A DNA stretch of 64,000 nt from Candidatus Dormiibacterota bacterium (lineage in GTDB: Bacteria; Chloroflexota; Dormibacteria; Dormibacterales; Dormibacteraceae), in NCBI GenBank assembly GCA_003169845.1, contig PNAG01000011.1, forward strand, positions 279,044 to 343,043. The letters run 5' to 3'. The notes beneath the pieces were generated by a model that did not search any database, was not told the DNA's origin, and saw nothing but the letters and a program-made list of their open reading frames with translations. The position numbers and the translations under genes were made by a program. Each line of letters begins with the position of its first letter. Positions within the stretch are counted from its first letter, which is position 1. This document shows positions 16,012 to 24,776 of this stretch, piece by piece.

Positions 16012-16020
16012 GAACCTACC

Positions 16021-16611
16021 GTGAATCCAACCGCGATCGTCGACGCGCTCGGTTATCCCGCGGCGGGGCTCGGCATCCTCATCGAGAGCTCGGGCATACC
16101 GTTTCCCGGCGAGATCCTCCTGCTCGCCGCGGCTGCATGGGCGGCCGCCCGCCACCACTCCATCGTCCTGGTCATCCTGTTCGGTTTCCTTGGCGCCACG
16201 GCCGGGGCGGACATCGGCTACCTGCTCGGGTTCAAAGGCGGCCGGCCCTTCGTCGAGAGATTCGGGAGCATCTTCCGCATTCGCCCCGAGCACATCGCGC
16301 GCTCGGAGCTGTTCTTCGCGCGGCACGGCGACAAGGCCGTCCTTGCCGCGCGGTTCGTGCTGGGACTGCGGACCTGGGGCTCGATGCTCGCGGGAATGGC
16401 TCGCATGCCCTTCTGGCGCTTCCAGCTGTTCAGCGCCCTGGGAGGCCTGGCCTGGGCGACCGTCATCGGCCTCGCGGGCTACCTCTTGGGAAGCAACCTG
16501 CCGCTGCTCGAAGCGATCATCCGGGGGATTGGTCTTGGGGGTCTGGTTCTGGTCGTGCTTCTGTTTGTGATCCTGTACGTGGCCGGCCGCCGCGTCGACC
16601 GACCACGATGA
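16021..16611 (+). CDS. DedA-family membrane protein
   Basis: A 196-residue polytopic membrane protein of the DedA/SNARE-associated (VTT) family. The signatures are ESSGIPFPGE at about residues 22-31 and the later RFVLGLRTWGSMLAG, which carries the conserved arginine of the family. Members act as lipid scramblases or help maintain membrane potential and undecaprenyl phosphate recycling. The start is GTG at 16021 with a strong but hairpin-covered GGGAGGGG. Its last 95 bp overlap the MFS gene on the opposite strand. Confidence 0.88.
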   Translation: MNPTAIVDALGYPAAGLGILIESSGIPFPGEILLLAAAAWAAARHHSIVLVILFGFLGATAGADIGYLLGFKGGRPFVERFGSIFRIRPEHIARSELFFARHGDKAVLAARFVLGLRTWGSMLAGMARMPFWRFQLFSALGGLAWATVIGLAGYLLGSNLPLLEAIIRGIGLGGLVLVVLLFVILYVAGRRVDRPR

Positions 16612-17881
16612 TTGCGACACCGCCCGCCGCCAGCAGCGTGCCCAGGCCGCCGATGACGTGTGCTGTTCCGATCGTGTCCGAGAGGGCGGCCGCGACGAGC
16701 ACAGGCACCGCGGTGACTCCGTTGATCACCATGTAGAGAAGCGAGAAGATCCGACCGCGAATCTCGTCGCTGGTCGACTCCATGAGGTATGTGATCGCCG
16801 GGATCATGATCGCCCCGAACTCGACGCCGAGCAGAAAGCTGAAAGCGGCCGAGGTGATTCGGTTGTGGACCTGCAGGTCGTGAAACTGCGCCATCGCTTC
16901 TGGCACGGCGGCGAGCGCGAGCATCGTCACCCCGTTGGCCAGAAGCGAACCTGCCAGCACCTTGGTCCGATCGAGGTTGCGCAGGAACTGGCCGAGCAGC
17001 ACCGCGCTGAGAATGACCCCGACCGTCGCCGGCCCAAGGATGACGTAAGTGTCCTGGGCGTTGATGCCGAGCACCCTGCTGACGAATGCGGGCGCCAGCG
17101 TGAAGAGCATGAACAGCACCAGCACGGCGATGCTCACCTGGCCGAAGGCGAGGAGCAGGCCGCGCGATGCGCGCAGCGCGTCGAGCCCCTCCTTGATGTC
17201 GACCAGCATGATGTGGAATCGGTTGCGGCTGTCGGCGACCGGGGGCTCGGTCGTCGGCTGAAGGTGCGGGATGTCCGAAGCGAAGATCAAGGTCCCGCCG
17301 ATGATCAGCAGCACCACCGCGCACCAGTAAGGCGCGTAAAGGTCGATCCTCGAGACCACCGGCGCCAGCGCTCCGCCGACGACGAGGGTCAGGACCATGG
17401 TCAACAGCGCCATCGAGTTGGCGGTGATGAGGGCCGACCGCGGCAGGATCGTCGGGATGACCGCCGCTTCGGCAGGCCCGAAAAGTTGGCCGACGGAGGA
17501 AAAGATGAGGGTGATCAGGAGCAGGTGCAGGAAGTCGTTTCTGAGTCCGGGCACCAGCGCCGCGATCGGGATCAGAGCCACCACAGCCGCCCGGCCGAAG
17601 TTGCACCACATCATGATCTGCTTGCGGTCCATGCGGTCCGCGATGACCCCCGCGGGCGGCGCGAAAAGTATTGCCGGGACGGTATAGGTGAGCAGCGTGA
17701 TCGCCACCGGCGTGCTGCCGCCGGAGATCTTGTAGGCGAGGATGATCAGCGAGAACAGCAGGAACTTGTCGGCGAGCTGGGCGGCGAGCTGCGCGAACCA
17801 GATGTTCCTGAACGCGGTGTGCCGCAGCACGGATCGAAAGCCACCAGTGCCCTCGACCGGAAAGCGGATTGGCTGCTCCAC
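16517..17881 (-). CDS. MFS transporter (LplT/MFS_3-like)
   Basis: A 454-residue transporter with about 12 hydrophobic helices, beginning with the conserved FRNIWFAQLAAQLADKF of the MFS_3/lysophospholipid-transporter-like group and containing the loop 2-3 motif GVIADRMDRKQIM. The substrate is unknown. A hydrophilic tail of about 35 residues ends with GSQTEARPEPDPQDQ and overlaps the dedA coding region antisense. It follows rsmA by 12 bp in the same direction, so it is probably the last gene of the dinG-rsmI-metG-tatD-rsmA operon. Confidence 0.85.
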   Translation of the reverse strand: MEQPIRFPVEGTGGFRSVLRHTAFRNIWFAQLAAQLADKFLLFSLIILAYKISGGSTPVAITLLTYTVPAILFAPPAGVIADRMDRKQIMMWCNFGRAAVVALIPIAALVPGLRNDFLHLLLITLIFSSVGQLFGPAEAAVIPTILPRSALITANSMALLTMVLTLVVGGALAPVVSRIDLYAPYWCAVVLLIIGGTLIFASDIPHLQPTTEPPVADSRNRFHIMLVDIKEGLDALRASRGLLLAFGQVSIAVLVLFMLFTLAPAFVSRVLGINAQDTYVILGPATVGVILSAVLLGQFLRNLDRTKVLAGSLLANGVTMLALAAVPEAMAQFHDLQVHNRITSAAFSFLLGVEFGAIMIPAITYLMESTSDEIRGRIFSLLYMVINGVTAVPVLVAAALSDTIGTAHVIGGLGTLLAAGGVAIIVVGRRGGRPRTGSQTEARPEPDPQDQSPG

Positions 17882-17893
17882 GGGCGTTAGAGA

Positions 17894-18736
17894 TTAGCGT
17901 TCGAGACTGCGGAACCCCTGATAAAGGGATTCCCACTCGGCCAGCTTGAGCGTCTGTGGCCGCCGCTCAGGGTCGATACCGAGATCGCGAAGGCGAGCCC
18001 CGGCCGCTGTGCTGCCGATGTCACTGATCCGGCCCAACGTTCCGCCGAGCTGCTTCCGGCGCCCTTGAAAGACGGTTTCGACGAAGCGGAAGAAGGCATT
18101 CAAATCGTCGACGCCGACCGCCGGCCGCTCGCGCACATCCAGCCGGACGAGGGCCGAGTCGACCCGCGGCGAAGGCGTGAAAGCGGTGGCGGGGATCGTG
18201 AAGAGGAACCGGGCTTCGGCGTACACCTGGACCGCCACGGTCGACAGGCTCGCGCCGGTCGACGCGGTCCAGCGCTCCGCGACCTCCTTTTGCACCACCA
18301 GCGAGAGCCGGCGCGGTCGAGGTGGATCATCGAGGAGCTTGCGGATCAACGCACCCGTGAGGTTGTATGGGATGTTGCCCGCGACGATCTCGTTTCCGTC
18401 GGGGAAGGCCGACCGGACGTTGAACCGCAGGATGTCCGTCCTTACGACCTCTACGTTTTCGAGTCCCGCCAGCGATTCGCGCAGCGCCGGGATCAGGCGG
18501 CCGTCAAGCTCGACCGCAACCACACGCCGGGCACGGCGGGCGAGCGCGACGGTCAGGGTTCCGACGCCTGCGCCCACCTCTAGCACTTCGTCCTCCGGGG
18601 AGAGGCCGGCCTGCTCGGCGACGGCGTCACGCAGCGCGGGATCGGTGAGGAAGTTCTGGCCCAGAGAATGCTTGAGCTCGATCCGATGGCGTCGCAGCAG
18701 CTGATCGAGCTGATGGGAGTCGGCGGGATCGATCAT
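17894..18736 (-). CDS. rsmA: 16S rRNA dimethyladenosine transferase (KsgA)
   Basis: KsgA/RsmA dimethylates A1518 and A1519 of 16S rRNA late in 30S assembly. The 280-residue protein has HSLGQNFLTD near the N-terminus, the SAM-binding EVGAGVGTLT, the acidic VAVELDGRL and the catalytic NIPYNLT. Its ATG overlaps the tatD stop as ATGA. The order metG-tatD-rsmA is common in Gram-positive bacteria. Confidence 0.96.
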   Translation of the reverse strand: MIDPADSHQLDQLLRRHRIELKHSLGQNFLTDPALRDAVAEQAGLSPEDEVLEVGAGVGTLTVALARRARRVVAVELDGRLIPALRESLAGLENVEVVRTDILRFNVRSAFPDGNEIVAGNIPYNLTGALIRKLLDDPPRPRRLSLVVQKEVAERWTASTGASLSTVAVQVYAEARFLFTIPATAFTPSPRVDSALVRLDVRERPAVGVDDLNAFFRFVETVFQGRRKQLGGTLGRISDIGSTAAGARLRDLGIDPERRPQTLKLAEWESLYQGFRSLER

Positions 18737-19482
18737 TTAATGCGACGAAAGAGCGCGAGCGCATTCGCGCTCTCCTGCGCTGCCAGCTCCGCGACGGTCA
18801 TACCGCGCAGCTCGGCGACCAGGTCTGCGGTGTCGAGCAGAAAGGCAGGCTGGTTGGGCACACCCATGCGCTTGTGCGCGTTGCCGTATGGAGAATCGGT
18901 CTCGAGCAGCAGGCGATCTGGCGGGCAGCGCTTGACCACTTCTCGCAAAGCGTGCCGGCTCGGCCTTGTGACGAGGCCGGCGAACGAGAGGTAGAAGCCG
19001 AGGTTCAGGAATCTCTCCGCCCAATCCCATTCGAGCGCGAAATAGTGCATGACCCCCCGCAACCCTCGATGCTCGGCAATTGCGGCCGCGACCTGAGCCG
19101 CCGCGCCGCGGTTGTGAATCGACACGGGCAGGTCGAGCCGCACGGCCAGGTCGAACAACCGGCCGAGCCGCTCTGTTTGAACTTCCCGCGGCGGGCTGCC
19201 CGGCTGCTCGAAGTCGAGCCCGACCTCGCCGATCGCGACCACACGTTCGTCCCTGGCCAGCTCTCCGAGGGCCTCCAGCTCGAACGCGGACGCCTCGCTC
19301 GGCTGGTGGCCGACCCCCGCCCACACCGGCTCGAATCGACGGGCCAGCGATACGGCCGCGCGGCTGCGCTCCAGGTCTACGCCCATCGTGATCATGCGTG
19401 TCACACCGGCGCCGACCGCCGCCTCCACCACCTCGCCGGGATCTCCCAGCTCCTCGAGGTGGAGATGCGTGTCTACGAAGAT
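18733..19482 (-). CDS. tatD: TatD-family metal-dependent hydrolase, apparent AUC start
   Basis: TatD proteins are TIM-barrel metal-dependent nucleases. With ATC at 19482 as start, the protein is 249 residues and begins (M)[10 protein letters not shown], containing the metal-binding HxH of the family; later motifs are GEVGLDF and LLLETDSPY. The first canonical start, GTG at 19431, would remove the HxH and leave an inactive protein. No ATG, GTG or TTG occurs in frame back to the upstream stop. ATC is 8 nt after GAGGAG (19491-19496) and overlaps the metG stop by 10 bp. The start codon is inferred; the family is secure. Confidence 0.88.
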   Translation of the reverse strand: MFVDTHLHLEELGDPGEVVEAAVGAGVTRMITMGVDLERSRAAVSLARRFEPVWAGVGHQPSEASAFELEALGELARDERVVAIGEVGLDFEQPGSPPREVQTERLGRLFDLAVRLDLPVSIHNRGAAAQVAAAIAEHRGLRGVMHYFALEWDWAERFLNLGFYLSFAGLVTRPSRHALREVVKRCPPDRLLLETDSPYGNAHKRMGVPNQPAFLLDTADLVAELRGMTVAELAAQESANALALFRRIK

Positions 19483-21263
19483 GCGGGCTGCTCCTCTTCG
19501 ACCACGTCGTCCAGCCGCTTGAAGAGCGCTTCTGGGGGCGGTAGCGCGCGGCCGGGCGGGAGCCCAGAAGGCCGCCAGCGGTCAGTGCTGGCGTAGTCAC
19601 CTGTAAGCACCGAGTGCGTGGTTCCGTTCTCGACGACCTGGCGCACCTCCGGCTGCTCGGCGATCACATCGTCGTAGCCGAGCATCCGGTGGAGCTTCTG
19701 CGAGGAGAAGGGGAGAAACGGCGTCAGCATTGTCTTGAGGTTGTCGACGCAGCGCAGCGCCACATAGAGCACTGTGCCGGCCCTCTCGCGATCGGTCTTG
19801 ATCGTGTGCCATGGCTGTTCGGTCCCCAGGTATACGTTGACCTTCGACGCCATCGCCATCGCGAGCTTCAGCGCCACCTGGAAGCGCGCCCGGCCGAGCT
19901 CGAGCGCGACCTGGTCCAGCGCCCCCTCGACCTCACTGATCAGCGCCTCGTCGGAGCTGGTGAGCTTCTGCGGTTCGGGCACCGCGCCGAAGTTCCGCTG
20001 CGCGTTGACTAGCGTGCGATGCACCAGGTTGCCCCAGGTCGCCACCAGCTCATCGTTGTTTCGCCTGACGAACTCCGACCATGTGAAATCGGTGTCCTGG
20101 TTCTCAGGGCCCGCAATCATCAAGTAGTAGCGCAGCGCGTCGGCGTCGTAGCGGTCCAGGACGTCTTTCACGTAGATGACCTGGCCACGGCTGGTGGAGA
20201 GCTTCTTGCCTTCCATGTGCAGGTGTTCGCTGGCAACGATCTCGTCGGGCAGCTCGTATCTCTGCTTTTCGTCGCTGATGCCCATGAGGATGGACGGCCA
20301 CATCACCGTGTGGAAGGTGATGTTGTCCTTGCCCATCACGTAGTAATGCCAGGAGTCGGGGTTCTGCCACCACTCCTTCCACGACTCAGGTTCGCCGCGC
20401 TCGAGCGCCCATTCGATCGAGGCCGAGAGGTAGCCGATCACGGCGTCGAACCACACGTAGATCTTCTTGTGCGGGTTGTTCTCCCAATCCGGCAGCGGAA
20501 CCGGCACGCCCCAATCCAGGTCGCGAGTGATGGCGCGCCGCTTTAGGTTGCGCACGTATTCGAGCGAGTACTTGCGAACGTTGGGTCGCCAGTTGTCGTG
20601 CTTTTCGATCCAATTCTTGAGCTGCTCGCCGAAAGCGGGCAGGTCGAAGAAGAAATGCTCAGTCTCGCGAAATTCGACCGGCGCATTGCTGCCGCGCTGG
20701 TGCGGGCTTATCAGATCGATCGGGTCGAGCTGGTTGCCGCAGTTGTCGCACTGGTCGCCCCGCGCGTCGGCGAAACCACAGATCGGGCATTTACCTTCGA
20801 TGTAGCGATCGGGCAGCGTGCGGCCGGACGCCGGATCGAACGCACCCATCTGCTTCTCTTTGACCAGGTAGCCCTTCTCGTAAAGAGTTAGGAACAGCTG
20901 CTGCGTGACGCGATAGTGATTGGCAGTCGTGGTCCGGGTGAAGATGTCATAGGTCATCCCGAGGCGGCGGAGGTCTTCGACGATCAGCGCGTTGTTGCGG
21001 TCGGCGAACTCGCGCGGCGGCACACCCTGCTCATCGGCCTCGTAGGTGATCGGAGTGCCGTGCTCGTCGGTGCCGCTCGCCATGAGGACCCTCGACCCTC
21101 GCAGCCGTTCGAAGCGGGCGAGGACGTCGGCGGGCACGGCGAAGCCGGCCACGTGCCCGATGTGGCGAGGGGCGTTGGCGTAAGGCCACGCCGGCGCGAC
21201 AAGGACGGTTCTTCTCTTATCCACCTGGTGGACAGTATCGGCCAGCTCGTGACCTGATCTCAT
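19473..21263 (-). CDS. metG: Methionyl-tRNA synthetase
   Basis: Class I synthetase, 596 residues. HIGH is at 34-37 in [11 protein letters not shown], the zinc knuckle is CPICGF...CDNCG, and the KMSKS loop is KLSTSR. It is of the MetG1-like zinc-containing type and has no C-terminal EMAP/tRNA-binding domain; it ends soon after the anticodon-binding helices. The start is ATG at 21263; about 15 residues precede the first beta strand, so a slightly later start is possible. It lies 24 bp after rsmI. Confidence 0.96.
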   Translation of the reverse strand: MRSGHELADTVHQVDKRRTVLVAPAWPYANAPRHIGHVAGFAVPADVLARFERLRGSRVLMASGTDEHGTPITYEADEQGVPPREFADRNNALIVEDLRRLGMTYDIFTRTTTANHYRVTQQLFLTLYEKGYLVKEKQMGAFDPASGRTLPDRYIEGKCPICGFADARGDQCDNCGNQLDPIDLISPHQRGSNAPVEFRETEHFFFDLPAFGEQLKNWIEKHDNWRPNVRKYSLEYVRNLKRRAITRDLDWGVPVPLPDWENNPHKKIYVWFDAVIGYLSASIEWALERGEPESWKEWWQNPDSWHYYVMGKDNITFHTVMWPSILMGISDEKQRYELPDEIVASEHLHMEGKKLSTSRGQVIYVKDVLDRYDADALRYYLMIAGPENQDTDFTWSEFVRRNNDELVATWGNLVHRTLVNAQRNFGAVPEPQKLTSSDEALISEVEGALDQVALELGRARFQVALKLAMAMASKVNVYLGTEQPWHTIKTDRERAGTVLYVALRCVDNLKTMLTPFLPFSSQKLHRMLGYDDVIAEQPEVRQVVENGTTHSVLTGDYASTDRWRPSGLPPGRALPPPEALFKRLDDVVEEEQPASS

Positions 21264-21287
21264 CGGCTCGGGCCGCCGATGCGTGCG

Positions 21288-21962
21288 TTAGGGGGCCCGA
21301 TCCTGACCACTGATCACAAGGGTAATCTCGCCGCGCGGCGGGTCGGCCAGCGTGGCCAGCAGCTCGGCCGCGGTTCCGCGCAGCAGCTGCTCGTGGAGCT
21401 TGGTCAGCTCGCGCGCGAGCGTGAGGTGACGGTCGGGCATGACCTCCGCGAAGACCGCCAGCGATTTCCTGATCCGATAAGGCGAATCGAACGCTACCGC
21501 CGGGCGGGGATCTTTCTCCAGTGTCCCGAGCAGCCTGCGGATTTCACCCGGCTTCCGGGGCAGGTAGCCGAGGAAGGTGAAACCCGGTCCGCCATAGCCC
21601 GAGGCCGAGAGCGCAGCGGTGACGGCGCTGGGCCCCGGAATCGGCACCACGGTGTGCCCGGCCGCCCACGCCGCGGTGACGAGGGCCTGCCCTGGATCCG
21701 ACAGCGTCGGCGTGCCGGCGTCGCTCACCAACGCGACGTCGTGCCGGTCGAGCTCGGCCATGACGCGAGGAAGCCCACGGCGCTCGACCGGTGCTCGATA
21801 GCTGACGAACGGTTTGCGGATGCCGTGGCGGGCGAGCAGTCTCGCGGTAACGCGCGTGTCCTCCGCGGCGATCGCGCCGACCTCTCCGAGAATGCGCAGC
21901 GCGCGAGGGCTGACATCCTCGAGGTTCCCGATCGGCGTTGCGATGACGAAAAGCCGGCTCAC
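21288..21962 (-). CDS. rsmI: 16S rRNA 2'-O-ribose C1402 methyltransferase RsmI
   Basis: RsmI methylates the ribose of C1402 in 16S rRNA. The 224-residue protein begins MSRLFVIATPIGNLEDVSPRA, contains AAEDTRVTARLL and SDAGTPTLSDPG, the hallmarks of the tetrapyrrole-methylase fold. It lacks the C-terminal extension seen in some homologues. Its ATG overlaps the dinG stop as ATGA. Confidence 0.95.
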   Translation of the reverse strand: MSRLFVIATPIGNLEDVSPRALRILGEVGAIAAEDTRVTARLLARHGIRKPFVSYRAPVERRGLPRVMAELDRHDVALVSDAGTPTLSDPGQALVTAAWAAGHTVVPIPGPSAVTAALSASGYGGPGFTFLGYLPRKPGEIRRLLGTLEKDPRPAVAFDSPYRIRKSLAVFAEVMPDRHLTLARELTKLHEQLLRGTAAELLATLADPPRGEITLVISGQDRAP

Positions 21963-24691
21963 GGCCTTTCCAGCCAGTCCCCTACCTTCGCCGCGATCTC
22001 GGCGGCCGGTCCGACGAAGCGCGCGGCGGGCGGCAGCACCTCCAGGAACGCCTTCCCGTAGTCACGACCGAGGATTCGGTTGTCGAGGATCACGACCGCG
22101 CCGCGGTCGGTCGAACGGCGGATCAAGCGGCCGAAGCCCTGCTTGAGGCGCAGCGCCGCCTGCGGCAGCGCGAGCTGCGCGAATCCGTCGCGGACCTGTT
22201 CCGCGCGCGCCGCGTAGACAGGTTCCGTCGGCACGGGAAACGGGAGCCTGACCATGATCACGCAGCTCAGCCTCTCGCCGGGCACGTCGATGCCCTCCCA
22301 GAAGCTCGCCGTGCCAAGCAGCAGCGGGCGCTCCGCCTCCTCGAACGACTTCAGGACCTGGCGCCGCTGGCCATCGATGCCCTGCCCCAGGATCAAAACC
22401 TCGTCGAGGTCGACCCGATGCTTCAAGGCGGCGTGAACGTCGCGCAGCTGCCGGTGCGAGGTGAACAGCACCAGGGTGCGCCCGCCGACGCGCCGGGCGA
22501 CAGTCGCGATGACCTCCTCGACCTGCCGGTCGAATGACTCGTGGTCGGGCGACGGAAAGTCCGACGGCAGGCAGACCAGCGCCTGGTGGAGGAAGTCGAA
22601 AGGCGACGCAAGGATCAGCTCGTCGACGCCAGGACCGAGGCCGACCCTCGACTTGAAGTAATCGAACGAGCCGCCCACCGCAAGGGTTGCCGACGTGAAC
22701 ACCGTCGACTTACGGTCGGCGTACACGTGCTCGCGCAGGAGCGAGCCGACGTTGATCGGCGCGGCGCGCAGGACCAGGTTCTCCGTGCGCGCGACCAGCG
22801 TGAACCAGTAAACGCGGTTCGGATCCGGGCTCAGCAGGCCCTCCTCGAGCACCCGTGCGGCGGCCTCGAGCCGGCCGCGGATGATCTCAAGCTCTCGGAT
22901 GCCCTGGTCCGGCTCCGCGCCGCCCAGCAAATCGCGCACTCCGGCGACCGCACGGCGAAGTCCCCCATCCAGGACTGTCAGGCCAGTCACGGCGTTTTCG
23001 GCGGCGAGGCTCAACGACGGCCATGCCTCGTCCTCTCGCAGCGCCGGCGTGAGGCGAACCGAATCGTCCCTCCGCTCTGTCTCGCCAAGCTTCGCCCCGA
23101 CCCAGCGTGCCGCCAGGTCGAACAGCTCGCGCACCCTCTGGCCGGCGACCAGGCTCATCGGTATCGCCTGGCCGAACGCCTCATCGGACGAGCCGAGGTG
23201 CGGTTGTTTCTGCAGCTCCCGGAGCAATCCCTTCGGCCCTTCCGCCATGCCTTCGATCGCCAGGCGTTCGAGAAGAGCGAGCAGCCCTGGGCCGTCAACC
23301 TCTTGGCGCAGGCCTCGGGTCGCGGCTTCTTCGAGGTGATGTGCTTCGTCGACCACGAGGTGGTCGAAGTCGGGAAGCAGCCCACCCCCCACCTCGGCGT
23401 CGGCCAGCAGCAGCGCGTGGTTGATCACGACCAGGTCCGACGCCTCGGCCTCCGCGCGGGCACGGTGGACGTAGCAATCCTCTTTCGTGCAGTGGATCCC
23501 CACGCAGTCGAGGGGATCGGACGCGATCTGCGCCCACAAAACTTCCTCGCGCCCATGGAGGCGCAGCTCCGAGCGGTCGCCGCTCTCGGTCGAGTGCAGC
23601 CATAGCATGACCTTGAGCTTGAACTTCAGCTCGTCGGGATCCTTGCACGGCTCCGCCAGGAACCGTCGCCATCGCCTCAGCGACACGTAGTTGGAACGCC
23701 CCTTGAGCAGGCACGCTTTGAAGTCCCACGGGAGCCATTCGCGCAGGGCCGGAAGGTCCTTGACCATCACCTGCTCCTGGAGCGTGTGCGTGTTCGTCGA
23801 AACGACCACCCGTTCGCCGTGCCGGACCGCGCGTGCGATCGACGGCACGAGGTACGCCAGGCTCTTGCCAGTTCCCGTCCCCGCCTCGACGACCAGGGTG
23901 CCGCCGCGCGCCTGGATCTGCGCGACGGCCAGCAGCATCTGGAGCTGCGGTTCGCGATGCTCGTAGCCGGGGAGCGCACCCGCGAGCGGACCGTCCGGGC
24001 CGAGCATGGCCGCCAGCAGCGCCGGGTCGTCAGGTGGCGCCTCGGCCGCCTTGCCCCGGACAGAGTCGACCACCTCGCGCGACGCGCCATCGGGGTCCGG
24101 GTTGGGCGCCGTCAAGGCCTCGGCGAAGAAGCGGGCGATCGACCACTCGTACGGCGCCACGAGGGCCAGCATCGACTCCTTCAGGGTCTCGTTCAGAACT
24201 GCCGCCTCCTCCCGGAGCCTGAGCAGCAGCTGCCGCGTCGCGTCGGCATCGTCAAGAGCCCGGTGGGGTCTCGGCTGGTTGAAGCCCATCTCGACGGCGA
24301 GCAGCGGGAGGCTGTGGCTGGCCGCCGAGGGCAGGAGAATGCGGGCCAGGTCCAGCGTGTCCAGGATTTCCGCCGACGGGTCCCAGAGCCCTGCGGCGGC
24401 CAGGAAGTCGACATCGAGCCGCGCGCCGTGCCCGACCGGCTGGCGGCCGCGCAGGAAGTCGGCCAGCTCGCGCAGCGCGGCCTCTGGGCTCGCGGCCCCC
24501 CGGAGCTCTTCTTGCTTGATCCCGGTCAGCCGGAGGATGGTCTCGGGTACGGCGCGGCCAGGATCGACGAGGCGTTCGAGCGTCGTCGTGACCCGCTGGG
24601 GGGTGAAAGCGACGGCGCCGATCTCGATCACTCGATCCCGGGTCGGGTCAAGACCAGTGGTCTCGAGATCGAGCGCTGCGTATTCGGGCAC
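21959..24691 (-). CDS. dinG: DinG-type helicase with N-terminal DnaQ-like exonuclease domain
   Basis: A 910-residue fusion of a 3'-5' exonuclease domain (D8 and E10 in ALDLETTG; H143 and D148 in HRALDD) and an XPD/DinG superfamily 2 helicase. Walker A is EAGTGTGKS at 269-277 and the DEAH box is DEAHH at 448-452. DinG helicases usually hold a 4Fe-4S cluster: three cysteines are in place (C396, C401, C406), but the first, normally after KGRSNYL, is Ser337; C327 and C349 are nearby. The cluster may be altered or absent. The start is GTG at 24691. Confidence 0.93.
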   Translation of the reverse strand: MPEYAALDLETTGLDPTRDRVIEIGAVAFTPQRVTTTLERLVDPGRAVPETILRLTGIKQEELRGAASPEAALRELADFLRGRQPVGHGARLDVDFLAAAGLWDPSAEILDTLDLARILLPSAASHSLPLLAVEMGFNQPRPHRALDDADATRQLLLRLREEAAVLNETLKESMLALVAPYEWSIARFFAEALTAPNPDPDGASREVVDSVRGKAAEAPPDDPALLAAMLGPDGPLAGALPGYEHREPQLQMLLAVAQIQARGGTLVVEAGTGTGKSLAYLVPSIARAVRHGERVVVSTNTHTLQEQVMVKDLPALREWLPWDFKACLLKGRSNYVSLRRWRRFLAEPCKDPDELKFKLKVMLWLHSTESGDRSELRLHGREEVLWAQIASDPLDCVGIHCTKEDCYVHRARAEAEASDLVVINHALLLADAEVGGGLLPDFDHLVVDEAHHLEEAATRGLRQEVDGPGLLALLERLAIEGMAEGPKGLLRELQKQPHLGSSDEAFGQAIPMSLVAGQRVRELFDLAARWVGAKLGETERRDDSVRLTPALREDEAWPSLSLAAENAVTGLTVLDGGLRRAVAGVRDLLGGAEPDQGIRELEIIRGRLEAAARVLEEGLLSPDPNRVYWFTLVARTENLVLRAAPINVGSLLREHVYADRKSTVFTSATLAVGGSFDYFKSRVGLGPGVDELILASPFDFLHQALVCLPSDFPSPDHESFDRQVEEVIATVARRVGGRTLVLFTSHRQLRDVHAALKHRVDLDEVLILGQGIDGQRRQVLKSFEEAERPLLLGTASFWEGIDVPGERLSCVIMVRLPFPVPTEPVYAARAEQVRDGFAQLALPQAALRLKQGFGRLIRRSTDRGAVVILDNRILGRDYGKAFLEVLPPAARFVGPAAEIAAKVGDWLERP

Positions 24692-24701
24692 CTGTTCCCG
24701 G

Positions 24702-24707
24702 ATTCTA
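24702..24707 (-). promoter_or_regulatory. Putative -10 element of dinG
   Basis: TAGAAT on the minus strand (5 of 6 to TATAAT) ends 10 nt before the dinG GTG. The leader would be very short. No convincing -35 hexamer is seen. Confidence 0.45.
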
Positions 24708-24762
24708 CGTAAAGGCCCGGTTCCCTCTTGGCGTAGCGGGTGTTAAGCAGTGCGGCGGTTGC

Positions 24763-24768
24763 TATATT
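24763..24768 (+). promoter_or_regulatory. Putative -10 element of the AAA ATPase gene, leaderless
   Basis: TATATT (5 of 6 to TATAAT) ends 8 nt before ATG 24777, and there is no Shine-Dalgarno sequence. The -35 candidate around 24740-24746 is weak. Confidence 0.5.
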
Positions 24769-24776
24769 TGCGCCCG

